Positions 12,201 through 26,543 of a stretch of 64,000 nucleotides of DNA are shown here, piece after piece. A model generated the notes under the pieces. That model was not told the origin of the DNA. It saw only the letters and a program-made list of their open reading frames with translations, and did not search any database. The position numbers were made by a program, and so were the translations under genes. The stretch spans positions 4,836,001 through 4,900,000 of the forward strand of contig NC_059486.1 in assembly GCF_018139145.2 (NCBI RefSeq), given 5' to 3'. This DNA is from Gymnogyps californianus. Lineage: Eukaryota > Chordata > Aves > Accipitriformes > Cathartidae. Every line of letters begins with the position of its first letter. The first letter of the stretch is position 1.

Positions 12201-15200
12201 TGAGCATGTTTAACTCAATTTTGGAGTAAGAAAATACAGTCCAGCATTTCATATTCTTGAGAGGTGGTCAGCTCCTTCAGTAAATTGTTCATCTTAGCTG
12301 AAGTGAAAACAGTGTGTTTTTTTTTCTTTCACTGGAGCTGTGGCTTTTTGTCCATTTCATTAAAAACAGGTGGTGGTATTTAATTTGGCATGTGCTGTAA
12401 GATGGCAACACTGCCTGTTTGAGGCCAGTATTCTACTAAGGAGACAAACTTGTGACTTGGGAAATCTTATCATATCTCAAGATGTGATTCTCTTTTATAT
12501 GAAAATACTCTGTCTGAAACAAAGCCTGTTGTCCAAAAAGTATTATTTTGGCCTTTTAATGGAAAAAGTGCGAAAGTATCAAAAAAAAGGAAAAAAGAAG
12601 TTTGATATTGACATTCTTTGACCTTTTCTATGCTAACATTCCTTTGGCATTTGTTTGTTTTTGTTGGGGTTTTTTTCCCACTTGTGGGGAGGAACCTCAT
12701 TGCTCATGGCTTTCACCTTTAGATCTTACATGGAATTTCCTATTGCCTGTGTGTTCTTCCTCTCGTCGTCTTTGTTCTAATTCCCTAATCTTGTCCATTT
12801 TTTTCCCCTTACTGCCCTCCCTCCTCAATTGTTCTGTCAGGCTTGGTTGCAGTGGCGAGAGCTGTATTTATACAGCCAGAATGACAAGCAGAAGGAGACT
12901 AGGGCAGTAACTCACCATCGTCACTGGGAATTGAAGAGATGCATGGAGGCATGGCTGGGATACTCAAACCTCCACAGAGCAAAGAAACTTCAGAATGGTG
13001 AGTGAAAATGGTGAGTTAGGACAGAACAGGGCTCAGCCCCTTTGCTTAGGGCACAGTGATGTGTTTTTCTGTTCTGGGAGAGGCCGCAATATTTCTGCTT
13101 GCACAACAGATGATGAGATGCAACTTGGACTGTACAATGTTATGGGCCTGGCTAGCTAAGGTTATATACTTGAACTGTCAGGAAGATCACCTGCTTTCCA
13201 TGTGATTTAAAAGAAAATGCTTTACAGTTCCCTTGACGAAAACTTGCACATTGCACATTATATTCTGACTGAGATATCTGAGAAGGATGTATTCAGGACT
13301 ATTATCAGTCAATCTGTGTGTGGATTTTCTTGGTAATAGGACAAATCACAACTCATACAGGATGGTAAAGATTATTACACCAGTTCTTTTGTTTCTTCCC
13401 TTGAAGTCACTGGAGCAAGTTCAGACATTGGTGTGAATTGCCTCTTAATTGGTGGTAGTGGAAAAGAATCCAGCTTGGATATCTGGGAACTAGTAATAGG
13501 AGTATGCTGAAATGTAAGCAAGCTTGTGTATGTTGAACGAGTGACACAGTATCTTAACTTCCCCTTCTTAAGTCAGTACAGTATGTTACTGCTTTAAAAC
13601 TGCCTTTGTGATCAATAAGAAGAATATAGTCCATAGCTGAGTGTTACTGTGAATTCTTACCACCATTTTTCAGTGTTAGAGCTTCTGTCACTTCAGGACC
13701 GGTCGCTTAAATGTCATGGCCTCATCTGATATAAATGAGCCCAGGATGGAACAAGTCATGAGTAATTTGTGTGTTTGTTTTCTAGAGCTGGCCCAAGAGC
13801 ATCACCAAAGCAGGATAGTCCGGCAATGTTTCTCTGATTGGTGGCTGTCATGGGAGTGCAGGAGAAAAATGCATGCTCACCGAAAGGACATTGAAAAACT
13901 AGCAGCAAGGATTGCCTTATGGAGAGTCTTTGCACACTGGAAGCATTGTATCCAATCTGTATTTAGTCCCTAGCAGGGACAGGTTAAAAGCATTCCTGCG
14001 GGGGAAAGATCTGGTTAATAAGCAGGAATGTTGTGCAGTAGCGTGGGTGACAACAAACATTTTATCATTAGAAGGACGTATGTAAGGCCATACTAACAAT
14101 TAATAAAACTGTTGCAATTACAGTATGTTAGCCTGTTGACAGCTAAGAGCCTGCAGAAGATAATTTAAGGCTGGGGAGGAATTCCTTACTTAACAGTGAA
14201 TCAGAAATGTATTGTGATAAGCCAGCAAAATCTAAAAACTTGACTGTAATCAAAACTTGCGCAGGTAACAGTGCTGGAAATTCAAATATTGAAGCAAATT
14301 TAGATGGAGATCTAGTGCCCCTCTGTGGGAGAAGGCTGTGTATATATCAGCATGGATGTTTCTGTGTAAAAGATAACTTAACTCAGTGACAGATGTTGTA
14401 CTGTGTGTGGAAGAGACTCGACAGTGTGAGCTCGCTGAAAAACACTACGAGCATCATCTGTTGGTAAGAGCACTGTTATGTGTCAGGTGGAAGAGGCTGT
14501 GGAGAGAATTTGAATACTTCTGACTGGCAGTGTGCCTTTAATACTAAGTGGTGTGTGGGTGTTAAGTGGGGGATGCACCATTTTCTGCCATGGTGAGTTT
14601 GGATTTGGCATCAGGTTTCTAAATTCCAACTATTCTGGAATCTGGCAGTTGAATCCAAATGGGGAAACTGTGCTGGTCTCCAAAATAGTTATTCTTCCAA
14701 TTGGGAAACTGGTGAAGTAGTAGATTAATCTTGATGGTATTGGGCTACCATCCTCCCTGGCCATTTCAACATGAGATTGCATTTTCCCCTGGATTTTCCC
14801 TGATTTTTTTTTTTTTCCCACCTCTACCCCAAATGTTTCTGTCTGCTTACACTGTTTTGCTACAAGAATTATTTTTTCCCTCTGTAGTAAAGCACACATG
14901 CTTCTTGACACATAAGTGCAAAGATAGCTTATTGCATATGCAGGTAGTTGAGTAAGTGTCCTTGAAGAAAGAAATCCTTGAAGGCTGTCTGAAAGGTGGG
15001 CACAAGCAAGCCTACAGCTTTTTTGGAACGGAATTATTTTCAAGTGTGGATCAGTACCGATCATCAAAAGAATGGCAATAAACCTGTTTGGATGATAGAT
15101 TGAAAACATTAGTGACTATAGGAGCACTTTAAGGCAGGATGCTCTCATAATGCTATTTACCATGTTCATCCTTGAATCAAGGTATTGTGGGATTGTAGAC

Positions 15201-18200
15201 CAAAAGACCTTGTGCAGAGGACACCTAAAAGGGAAGTGGATCTTTTCTATTTTTGATAAGGAGCAAGTTATGAGTCTTGAACTGAAAGAGGAGATAGATT
15301 GGGAAAGGACTTGGGTAGTGATGCTGGTAGCTGAATAAGGAGTTAGATGTCTCACAATAAAACCCTGGGGAAGTAAAAGGGAATTTCAGTTTAGCTGGAG
15401 AAGTGACAGTTTGTGAGAGGAAACTGATGCATGGCTTTGATGACAAGTTCATAAGTCTTAGCTATTGCAAGGAGTAGCATCAAACATAAGGTTGTCTATA
15501 AAGAGCAGCCAGTTCTAAACTTATCAGTGCTTGCTGATTTGGATTACATGAAAGTTGTGTACATTTCTTGTTGATACAGAAACTTGGGTTTAAGGGTCTT
15601 TGGCAGAATGTCATGAATGCTCGTCTTCAGCAAATGAGAAAAAATCTGTCATATCGTCAACATCAAGTTACAGTGAGTTTGACTTTTGTTGTTGTTGTTC
15701 TTGTGTTAGTTTTTCTTGAGCTGTCCTATTGGCTTCCACTTTCATCTACAAAATACTTTTTTATTAAATCAGTGGCTTTGTTCCTAAATACTAATAGCCA
15801 CAGAAAATCTCCTGTGTAAGTCAACTGTCAGTCTTGGATATGTTATTTTGGTTTTCTGTTTTCCTGTGTTTATGGTGACTTTTACCAGAAAAATTCATAC
15901 TAGGTTATAAAACAAGTTTGGTATATGAAGCAGTGCAGGAGGCAACCATTGCAGCATGCAGTTTCAGTAGGACATTTAATAATTTCTTTCTTTGCATTCT
16001 TCTCCTCCCTTGGTATCTATGTTTTTTTCATGTCTTTGTTGGTTTGTTTCAGGTGCTGCAGAAGTTCTGGAACTGTTGGAAGTCCCGTTTGGAACAGAGG
16101 GAGGAAGAACAGCAGCAGGCCTTAACGTCAGTGGCTCATGCCCGTTATAGGTACACAGAGAAATATTAATATAAATTTGTATAAATGTGGGATTTGTGGG
16201 CCTTTGGTTATCTTGAAAAATCTGGTAGTACCTTTGGGGGCATGACCATCCTGATGCCAATTGCTCTTATATTTTCTATGAGTAATGGACAATTTACATC
16301 TCCTGCTTCTCTGTGAAATGTAAGCGGGAGATTGATTAAGCCTAGCTCTGAGGCTTGTTCAGATTTAAGAGCTGGATGTTTTACTGGTAAGAGCAGTAGG
16401 TTGCAGCATGAGCACGTACAAAGCTCAAAATGCTTACTGCTGCTTTACTTTGGGGAGGAGTAGGGGGAGTTGATGGCTCATGTATGCTACCTCTGCTGCT
16501 AGAGGTACTCTAAGAGTGAAGGTAAGGCTTTTTTGTAGAAGTTAAATCTATTTAGTCCTAGGAATAAGTCAACATTAACAAAGCAGTCAGAAGGCTTTTA
16601 AATTTGACTCGTGGAGTTTAGTGGGGAGTACGTGTTTGTTATGACGAAGTTGAAAGGGTATATATTTGATTCTTATACTTCCTCTGTCTATTGGTTCTTA
16701 ATGCTGCTTTCAGTTGGTTCAGAAATTGCAGGACGTGCAAATACTCTAAACTTTGTTGCCTTAGAACTTTCTTGATTTTTTTGGGGTGAAGCTTAGCAGG
16801 AGAGAATGAGATCCCCACAAGACAGGTCTGTGCTACTCAGTACAGCATGCTGTACTCTACAGTGCTGAGATCCTGGGGCTAGAGTTGAAACTGAAAACGC
16901 TTCAACCACAATATTATGGTGTTGCTCTCAAACAAATGAAACCTGTTGAGGTGTCACCATGTTAGTGTATTAGTGCAACGAGCCACATAAGAGTTGCTTG
17001 GTTTAAATTAGATGCAGGGTAATAAGGGAAGGAAGGGAAGCTTCATTCTGCGATGCAAGCTTATGTGTGATGTTCTTTATCAGCTTAGCACAGCCTGCAT
17101 TCAAAAAGCTATTTGATTTTACTACAGCTCAGAGAACTACCTTGTGGCCTAATCAGTATCTTCCACTCAATAAAATTTCTATCTAATTTCTTTTAATCCT
17201 CCCAGCAGAGTTTGCTTTAAGTATTACAATTTTCTTGATTAAGAGAGGCTAATACTACAAGAGTGACTGATATACTTGGTACTGAGTTATAGTTGATTCT
17301 TGTTTTATTTTCAGGGCATAATTATTGCACAAATCTGTCAAATTGCCTGATGGCTTGGCATCAGGATCACTTTGTTTTTGCTCAGAGGTCACTGAAGAAA
17401 TAAGAAATATTAATCTGGTTACGTATCTTACAGTCAGTTGCAGTATGTGCAGTTGCATTCAATGTGAAACAAACAAGATGTGCCTGCAAGCTTTAATTTT
17501 GCCTCCAAGACCAGTGTGGAACTCATAGGAGAAGAACCTGGACTCAAAATGATGATACTCGTTATGTTTCACAACTGCAGTTGTGCCAAAATAAATCCAT
17601 TACAACTGCTGGAGTTATTCTAATTTAAGTTTACAATGTGAAATTGAGTGAAATTACTGAGAATCTTTCTTTTTTAGAGGTGCTTGGCATTTCTGTTTTC
17701 TGTTAAAGTAAATGGATGCTATGGGTTCTCATCACCTCTTAAAATTCAACCACTAGCCTTTGTCTCAGAGCAATGATATCTTACTACTACTTTTAGTGGC
17801 ATATTATGGAGGCACAGACATACACAGGAGTTACAAGAGTGTGTACTTGTTCACTGTGGAAACGGGGTGGGGGAATATTGATTGAGAGAGGAAAAAAAAA
17901 AGAGTATTTGCCTTTTCTGAGATACCTTAAAGGCCTTGCCTGGGCTTGTATTCTTACCCATGGATTCAGTGCTGACTTTCCAGGTAGAGTTATAATTTAT
18001 GATGCTATTAAAACCTATTTCCAATTTTCTGTATTAGAATACTAACAAAAAAAAGTTTGCTTTCCTTGGAAAAGGATGTTTGGAAATATGCTCTTACAAT
18101 GAGTCCCCTCCTGGGACACTTTTTCCTGGGTAAGCTGAGAGAAAAAATTGCGTTTTAACATTGAATCTTCTTTCCTAGTAGACTTGGGCCCTTGCACCTT

Positions 18201-21200
18201 TCATTGGCAGAGGATGGTCACAGCCTGTGTTCTAGATTCATACCTTTCTGTCATCAGAAGCCTGGCTTCACAGTTGAAAAGCAAGCTGCACAAAGTCTGT
18301 TTTGCCTTGGATATTGGCTTCCTTTTGGGGAGATTCACAAATAGGTTTGCAGGGCAGGCTGAATAATGAGGGCAGCTGCATTTCTGCAAGCAATTAAAGA
18401 GTTTTTCCAACTGGTGTGAGAGTGCAGCTGTGGTGCATTAGCGTACCCTCTGGAGATAAGGAGAGAGGAAAGGCTCAAAGACTCAGGAGGTTCAGCTTAG
18501 TGAAGATGAGCTGCAGCATGCAACTGCTGCAGTGTAACTTATGCCTCTCTCACCAGGGAAGGGATGAACAGATGGTTTGAGGGCTCTCATTGGTTCTGTA
18601 GCCATACCTTGATTTCATGTGTCAGGAATGTTTTTGTGTGCAATCTTTTCTTTTTAGAAAGAGTATAAATGAAGTCCTACTTCCTGAACACAAAAGAACA
18701 AATTATAAGAAGTGTGTTCCTTGTTCAGAGGTCCGGGGCTGCTTTCCAACCAGACCTAAGTAAAACTTTCATGGCAGCTTGCCAGAACTCAGCTTCCCTG
18801 TTGGTCTCAGATGCACATACGTGCTGTCTCACAAGTCAGTGCCCCAATTGCCATGTCTGGTGGTAAGACCTAGGAGATACCCCAGAAGAGCCATCAATTG
18901 AGATTTGTGACTGTCTACAGATCAAAGACACTCTTGCTGGCAACTACCAGTACCCTCCAGGAAGACTTACTTAACTCATGTTGTTTACCAGCCTATAAAC
19001 TTGTAATGAGCTGTAACAGCTACCTACCAAAAATTACCTGGTAAGAATCCAAAATATCTTTCAGGCCTCTTTAGAGAAGAGCTGAGACTTGCTGACAATC
19101 TAATTAGTATGCCCACATGACTCAGTTCTGGAAATAACTGATGTAGTTTGAACTGTGTGCTATTTCCACTAGGCTGTAGCTCAGACTTCTGGACTAGGAT
19201 GCTTCTACCATATGCTTGTTCTGTGAGAGTTGTATAGTGCTCAATCATGAATATATATTAGTTGTATTTTTGGGATACTATTCGATAATGATTCTTGTGC
19301 ATCCCTAGGGAGGAGGCAGACTAGCAAGTATTATTTTCATCTAGAGAGAAAGAAGCTTTGATAATGAGGGCAACTAACCTGACCTTGTTCATAAAAGAAG
19401 GCTTTGGTAGAATCCCTTCAGTGTTGAGATCAGACCACGCTGCTCTTTAACTTTTTTCAAGTCCTATTACAATGTTTGTTTGGTTTGTTTTCTTTTTAAA
19501 TAAAAAAAGTAGAGTAGGATTTTCAAAATATTTCCAAGGGAGGAGGGAGTGGACTATATTTACAGTGGAGAAGAAATAAAAGGTTATTATATAATCTTTG
19601 TGTGTGTTTATAAATAAAATTAATTGGTCAGAAGTCAGAACAATCTTTTGAATGATCTGAATGAAAGCAGGGAGTTCTGATAACTTCAGAAAATTCATTA
19701 ATCTTGTCTCATGTATTCGGGGTAAGATTTCAGGGGACAAGTGGTCTGTTTTTTAACCCAGAGAGTAATGAGGACATATAGCTGCCTGATTTCCAAAGAA
19801 GGCTTGCATGATTTGAAAAATCAAGTAACTGTTTAAGTTGTAGATGGATTGGTCTTTTGACGTTCATAAAATCAATGTCTTTTCTGAAGGAATTCTCTCC
19901 TGTGCTGATATTCTCCCTTTTTGCTTGCAGGAGGATGTTGATGAGACAGGTATTTGACACGTGGCTGCTGAACGCCTGCAAGCAGCAAGAATACCGAATG
20001 GGAGAGAAGAGGGTAAATGTAACTCTCTTACCTGGCCTTGCTTAGGAAATAGAGGGGATGATTTCTTAGTCACTGTCTGTGAACATGAGTTAGCATGAGA
20101 TGGACTTGGGTGTTGTAAATTCCCTTTTCCCTGGTGGGGGATCAAGTCAGGGGAAACAGATTACAACCAATATTTACTAATCACCTTTTTTACGTTAAGC
20201 TGTTTATTAATAATAGACTCAACCTGTTGTTATTAAAGGATAACTATTCATACAGTTCATTCACTTATTCCCTCACCCAGTAAATATGTGTGTGCTCTCT
20301 CTCTCTCACGCTCTGTTTCATAGTTACCTGGTTGAAGCAATAATAGTAATAAAGAGTCAACCCCAACCTATTTAAGAAGTGCAGGGTTGCACTGACAAAC
20401 TAGTTGCTTCTGGGTAGGTGTCCATAAAGTCCCTTAAGGGGTACTTCATTTCCTAAGATGTATATATAAACCTGTAGTCTTTATATATAGCAGCCACTGC
20501 CGCTTGTATGTGGTCTGAGTTACACAACTCATAGTTGATGGTAGCATGTGTGGGTGGCCTTGTGCAGATATGGCTGACTCTTGGTGTTCTGAGATTATCA
20601 GTTCTTGCAAATTCAATAGGACTGGTTTCTGGAGCTTATCGGTTCTTGGGAGTCTTTCACTTGCTACTTATCAGCTTGTATTTTTCCTGTCTTTGGCCCG
20701 CTGTTTTCTGGTAACAGTTTCTCCATCCACATGCGTATAGGCACCTGTAGAACACGTTCACATAAACTCGCAGCAAAGGGGCTTTGACGTGTCCATTGCT
20801 GTTCAACATGAAAAGAGGAAAACAAACATTGGACAGCTCTGTGCATGTCATATTTAAGGAATTGTCTTCTGTTGTTTGTAACTGGCCTGTGTCATGAATT
20901 CATTGCCACCTTCTTTCCATTATAGGCTGTACTTCACTTTGAAAGGCAACTATTGCGTTGTTTCTGGTGCTTCTGGTGTAGAAGAACAGCTGCATGTCTG
21001 GAGGAGCGAGAGGGCTTGGTTCGTGCAAGAGATCACTACAGTAACCTGCTGCTGCTAAAGGCTTTCTGTCTGTGGAAGCAAAATACTCAGGAGAGAAAAA
21101 GAGAGTAAGAAATTTTTTTTAAAAGGGAGAATTATTTGGTGGCCTACTTCTGACAAAGCAGCATTTAATTCACAATGATTCTGACTCCTTATTTGTGCTT

Positions 21201-24200
21201 TGGAATCTACTAGTTTGTGTTTCAGTAAATGACTTACTGAAAATAGCAAGTGTGGATTCAAGTCTGTGCTAGAGGGGTTCAGTAACATGGATTGCATTGT
21301 AGGAGAAATAATTGAATTATTTTTCTTATAGGAGGCTCAAGGAGATGCAAGCCTTAAGATTTCACTGTTCAAACTGCCTGCAGCAGACTTGGAACAAGTG
21401 GAGGGAGGTGAGAGAGTTAACAGATGGGGAAGAGCTTGAATCCTTTTTGTTATGTTCAGATTGCTTGTACCCATATGGCTAGAAATTAAATTGTTTATTT
21501 TAAATACTAGTCCTTCCTAAGCTCTCCTCCCTTTCCAGGTGGATAAAACCAGTTCAGTGTGGGCAGAACAGGAATTGTGTAGGGAGCAGAGGGAGTTCTT
21601 TGACTTCTTGTTCACTTGTCTAGGTATAGTGAGAATGGGACTAAAGTTTAGGAGATTTACCTGGGAATGTAACCAGAGTTAGTGTGATGAAATTGTCCCT
21701 AGCCAGTACTGTGTATGTCCTTCTCAAAGCTTTACTTAAGTTAGAAGTTTGCAGTAAGGCCATAGTGTATGGTCTGTAGTTGTGTACTGGTCATAGCAGG
21801 CCCTATCAGATGGCACTTCACTTTTATGCTGGGCCTTTTCCTTACCATGATGTGATGTACCAAATGTGCCTTGCAGCACGTCTCGAAGCTATGAGAAATT
21901 TTAGACGTTAGTCTGTTGGTCCAGAACTGTTAACTTGAGTGAATTGCATCAGTCTTCAAGAAGATTCCTAAAAAGGGCAGGGAAAAAAGCCTCAGCTAGG
22001 CTTTTTGGAGGAATAGCAGAGCGCAGCACCAGTTTGAGTGAAAACCTGTTACAGCAAGATAAAGGATTGATGTTTCCCCAGAGGCTGGGAATGGTCCTTT
22101 TCCCTCTGCTCTCTGCCATTGCCTGTTTTCCCTCCATCATGTGTATATGGTGGTGTTGGTTTTTTTTTTTTTTTTTCCTTCCCCCCCCCTCCTTATAGTA
22201 CGTGGGACATCAGCGTGAGAAATGGAGGAAGCTGGTGCAAGCAGACAAGCACTATCAGTACACATTACTGGGCAAGACCTTGGCAGCCTGGAAGGTAGGA
22301 GGGAACATCCTTTTCTTTGAGGGACTTGTCTGTGTGTGCTTCAGTGTTTCAGTGAGAACTGAAGAGCTGCCATGCTGTTTCACTCTAGGCGCTTGCACAC
22401 CAAGTGTGCAAGGTAGAATGGAGGCTATTGTAGGTAGGGTTGTATATGCTCTAGCATTGCTTTTTGGAGCAAAAGAACCAATGTAATCTTGTGGCTTTGG
22501 TGAAGGGTATAAAATAGCTAGCATTAACTAGTGTGTAATGACTGTTCATCTTGGAAAAGCAGCATTCAATTTCAGTGGCTGTAACCTCTTTTTTTTTTTT
22601 CCCCTATACTCTACTGCCGCTACTACTCTCCTAAGCTGCTGCTAAGAGTTTCTAGATGTCTCCTCTCCTCAGAGATGTTGGCGGTTGAGGGAAATTTTAC
22701 CTTTCATTGCTTTTCTTGCAGAGTTACCAACATAACATACAGTGCATTCTATACCAAGTAGCTGAAAAGGAGAAACAGCACACTAGACTACTATTGCGGT
22801 AAGCCTATGTTTCCTTGTGCAGCATATGACAGAAGTGACTGCACTGCAGTCAAATTACTCTTTCTTTCACTGCCACCTTTGTAAAGTTTTTAGTGTTCGG
22901 TGCTGGGAATTGACTTCGCCGTGCATTGCTATTTCTGTGCAGGTCATCTAGCTAAAAGAAGTCAACCTCTTCCTGGATTGCCATCTGTTTTGTTTTAACT
23001 TTTTTTTTATCTCTGTTTACTCCCATGAGATAATATATATATAATATATATATTTCCCTGCAGTGCATGGATTCTGACTGCTATGATATTAAAGCAGCCT
23101 GGAAGATGTAGAGGCTGTCTTGCGTTATAGTGAGGAGGGCGATTAAAGATAATATCACTTTGTATTGGTTGTAGTTGCTTTAGTTTTAACTACCTCATTT
23201 GTTTTAATGCTATACAACTTGAGTCACTTGCAGAGCCTGATTGACTCAACTTAAGATGCTAGATTTAAGGGTGTGTTCTGTTTTTGCACTGCCTTCTCTT
23301 CAGCAGAGACCTGAATGGGCAGAAGTTGATTTGCAAGACTGAGTTTATAGAGGCAGCTGGTTTTGGTTCCCCTGTAAGTGCGAAGGTGCCAAATGAACAA
23401 CTGAGAATCATTCTTAATGGTTTTTGTTGGGTTTTTTTATTTTTTTTTTATATATATATTTTGCCTTCAGACAGCTTCTGTGTACATGGAGAGAAAATGT
23501 CCTTGCTCTTATACGTGAAGCCAAGGCAACTACTCGGGCAGATGAGCACTACAGAAGGGCAGTCCTGTCAAAGGTAGGGTCTGTATAGCAGATACAAAGG
23601 TCTAAGTACAGATGCTAGTTCAGGCAGGGGTCAGGTAATGCAATTAGAAGGACCAAAACCTTTTATCTAAGAGCCACTACTAAGAAAGGTCTAAAAAGTG
23701 GGAGTCCCATCTTATTTTTACAGGCATTTCTGCAACTTGTCTCTGAGTGAGCTCATGGTTTTTCTTCTTCATTTCTTTTTCTCCATTCCCTAGAAGAAAG
23801 GGAAAACCAGTAGTATGATACAGCATAGTAGTATTACCAGGGGCGGCGGGGCGCAGCAGACAGACAGAAAAGAAGAATGCCTTGAAAAACGCCAAGGGGA
23901 CCCTCTGAAATACTGCTGTATTTAATTTGTAGGAAATTTGCACTGTCGTGCTGAGCCTTACGTGAAAAATGAGGTGGAAATGGTTATGGTGCCAGCAATG
24001 TGGAGTACATTGCTTCCTCTTCCAAAGAACATTGCAGTGTCAGTCTGTATCCTGTCTCTTGTTTGCATTACATCTTTAGGTGTTGCTACAGTGGAGATAC
24101 ACTGCCTTGCTACAAGTGTGTTGCCGTCAGCAGAAGGTGACAGCTGTGATGGAGGCCAGAAAACATTTGGATATAGGTGAGCTGATGGAGATATTAAACT

Positions 24201-26506
24201 CTCGAAAGACTTAGTTATCTGTGTACGATCCTTGGAAAGACATGGCTTAGTAGGGCAGTCTTTTGTGTCATCTGTGCAGATGAAATGACTGGATGGTCTA
24301 TTAAGCCTACAAAGGACGTCCCCACAGAATGGGGAATGACTTGGGACTCCAGTGATCTGTTGAAGGCTGCTTATGTGACTTTTGCTTCTCTGTGGGTTCC
24401 TTATCTGTGTAAGGGATGGTAACACTTCCTTCCTCAAAGGAATTTTCCATTACTAATTTTGAGAAGTTCAGACGTGTCTGTTTGGAGGGCAGTGTAAGTA
24501 ATCTTATCAATTACTGCTTCAGTATTTCTCTAGTAATTAATACAGAAAGGCGCTCAAACTCTGCAAGCATTTTCATGGTAGCAGCCATGTTCATGAGGAC
24601 TCTGAAGCACAAAGGGCAAATGATTTCCTAAAGATTATAAAGAATGTCAATGGCAGCAGGGAAGACTTGCAAGTCACGGCTCACTGTCTGTTACCTGAAG
24701 TGTTTCACAATCCTTCTTCCTAGTGCTGGGTACTGTCAGTGCTGAGTATTGTCAGTGTTAAATATTGCTAAAACAGTCCAGAAGAGTAGCTGATCACTTG
24801 ATACTCTGAGATTAATAGTCTCCTTTTGGTACATTAGTTAATTTATCTTCTCCTAACAGTGCGTTTACAGACCCTGTTTCTTCACTGGAAGGAATTAACT
24901 AGGGAGTCTCTGATGCTGAGGGCTCAGCAGCACAGGGCAGTACAGCACCACCAGCAGCACCTACTCCAGAAGTACCTGGTGAAATGGAAGAAATATCATC
25001 AGCGGTGCCTTGGGAAAATGGTGAGAAGGATCAGCAACCTCCCCAGCCAGTGACCCAGGGTGGGAAGTTACAGGTGTGGAGGAGCAGGCCATGTCCCCTG
25101 GTGAAGGGAATGGTAGTCTTGGCTGAGGAGGAGCATGACAGCCTTGTGCATTGAGGAGGAAGGAACATGCCTGTGTTTTGCCTGAAGAAGCTTTGATAGA
25201 ACTAATAGATTTAACAAGAGATGATAAGCTGGGCTTGCCACGTGTGGGATCATTTACTGTTAATGAAGTCCTTGCTGGGATCATAAATATTTGCAAATGG
25301 GGTTATACCGTAGGGCACTTAAATATTGAGGGTGGCCCCAACAGAACAAAGGGAGGGTGGTAAAGGCTGTTTGGTACCTGTTCTGCTCTAGTAGCATTTG
25401 GCTCGGATAAGTGGGGTTTGTCTGCAAGTGACTCACTGTTTTGGTTGCCTTACAGCTACTACAGAGACAGGGAGATCAGCTAATGACTCGTAGACTTTGC
25501 TCTGCTTCCTTCTCTTGCTGGAAGGCACAGGTAAGGAATTCTCCCCTGGGTAGGTATCTAGGTCCTTGCTGATCCTTATCCCTTCTTCTCCTTCATATTC
25601 CATTTACACATGAGGACCACAAAAATTTATTTAAACATTTTCTGGATTTTTCGGTCCACTAGCACAAGAGACACCTTGCCATATACTGGGTGAACTGAGT
25701 AGGTTATTCTGCTATGGCTCTACCAGCACTTCCTGTTTGGTTGATGCTCTGGCTAGCGTTTCTGGTGTGGGATATGTAAACTCCTAACCTGGTTGCTGTG
25801 CAATTTTTTCCCCCGATAGCTGTTGCAGCAGCGATGGGAAAAGTGGAAGACAGTGCAAGCATTGTGGCACTGGTCCCTTTCATTGCAGAGAAAGGTAAGG
25901 GTGTGTGGGGGTCAGGGGCAGACAAGTGAATTTGCAGATGTGCAGATCATTGCAGATTTGACTGCAGTCAGCAGAGTGCACGTTGAATATCTGTTTCCTT
26001 TCATCTTTGGGGTGCTATATGATATTTTAGGATGCTGGAAAACTGTCCCTAAATCCTCTTATGTGATTAAAAAATTTGCACGTTTTTCCCCATCCAGCCT
26101 CAGCTGACTTAAATCCCTGTCCCTTTGTCCTTGTGGTAGTGTCCTGCTTTTGCTGTAGCTCTGCCTATTACTATCCAGTGGAAGGGAAAGTGTTCCTGTC
26201 TGCAGGGGGAGTCCCTGGCCTGGAACCTGTCTTTATAACACTTGCAGCTATCTGTTGTTCATGTTGTAGGTATTTGATGCTTGGCTCAAATTTGCCAAGG
26301 GGCAACAGCAGAAGAAAGATCACATTGAAAAAGCCACAGGAGTTTACCACACGACTCTTCTGAGAGAAGGTGTAACCCGGGTCTTGAGATACACCGCTGG
26401 CATGAAACAGTTGGGGGGACAGCTCCAAGCCCAGTGCCAGCTGAAGGTGAAAGAGACAAGTGATTGCTTGGATACATCCAGGACTGGTCTGCTCTGATCT
26501 ACTCTG

Positions 26507-26543
<37 letters not shown>

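Larger units (their letters stand above)
16151..19930 (+). other. SFI1 intron 12, with decayed exon-like sequence
   Basis: A 3.8-kb intron at the place where human SFI1 has about 65 more residues. Apart from the exon-like stretches at 17315-17403 and about 17434-17570, described separately, I see only AT-rich sequence and no known repeat. Splicing exon 12 straight to exon 13 keeps phase 2 and the reading frame. Confidence 0.6.

Noticed and set aside
14630..15109. A 159-codon minus-strand frame inside an SFI1 intron
   Set aside because: No similarity to known proteins, AT-rich, and on the strand opposite to the gene.
18148..18410. Possible SFI1 repeat exon (a frame with FHWQRM)
   Set aside because: The residues do not follow the repeat pattern beyond one Trp, and phases do not fit neighbouring exons.
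23958..24437. A 159-codon minus-strand frame over SFI1 exon 19
   Set aside because: It is the antisense shadow of a well-supported SFI1 exon.
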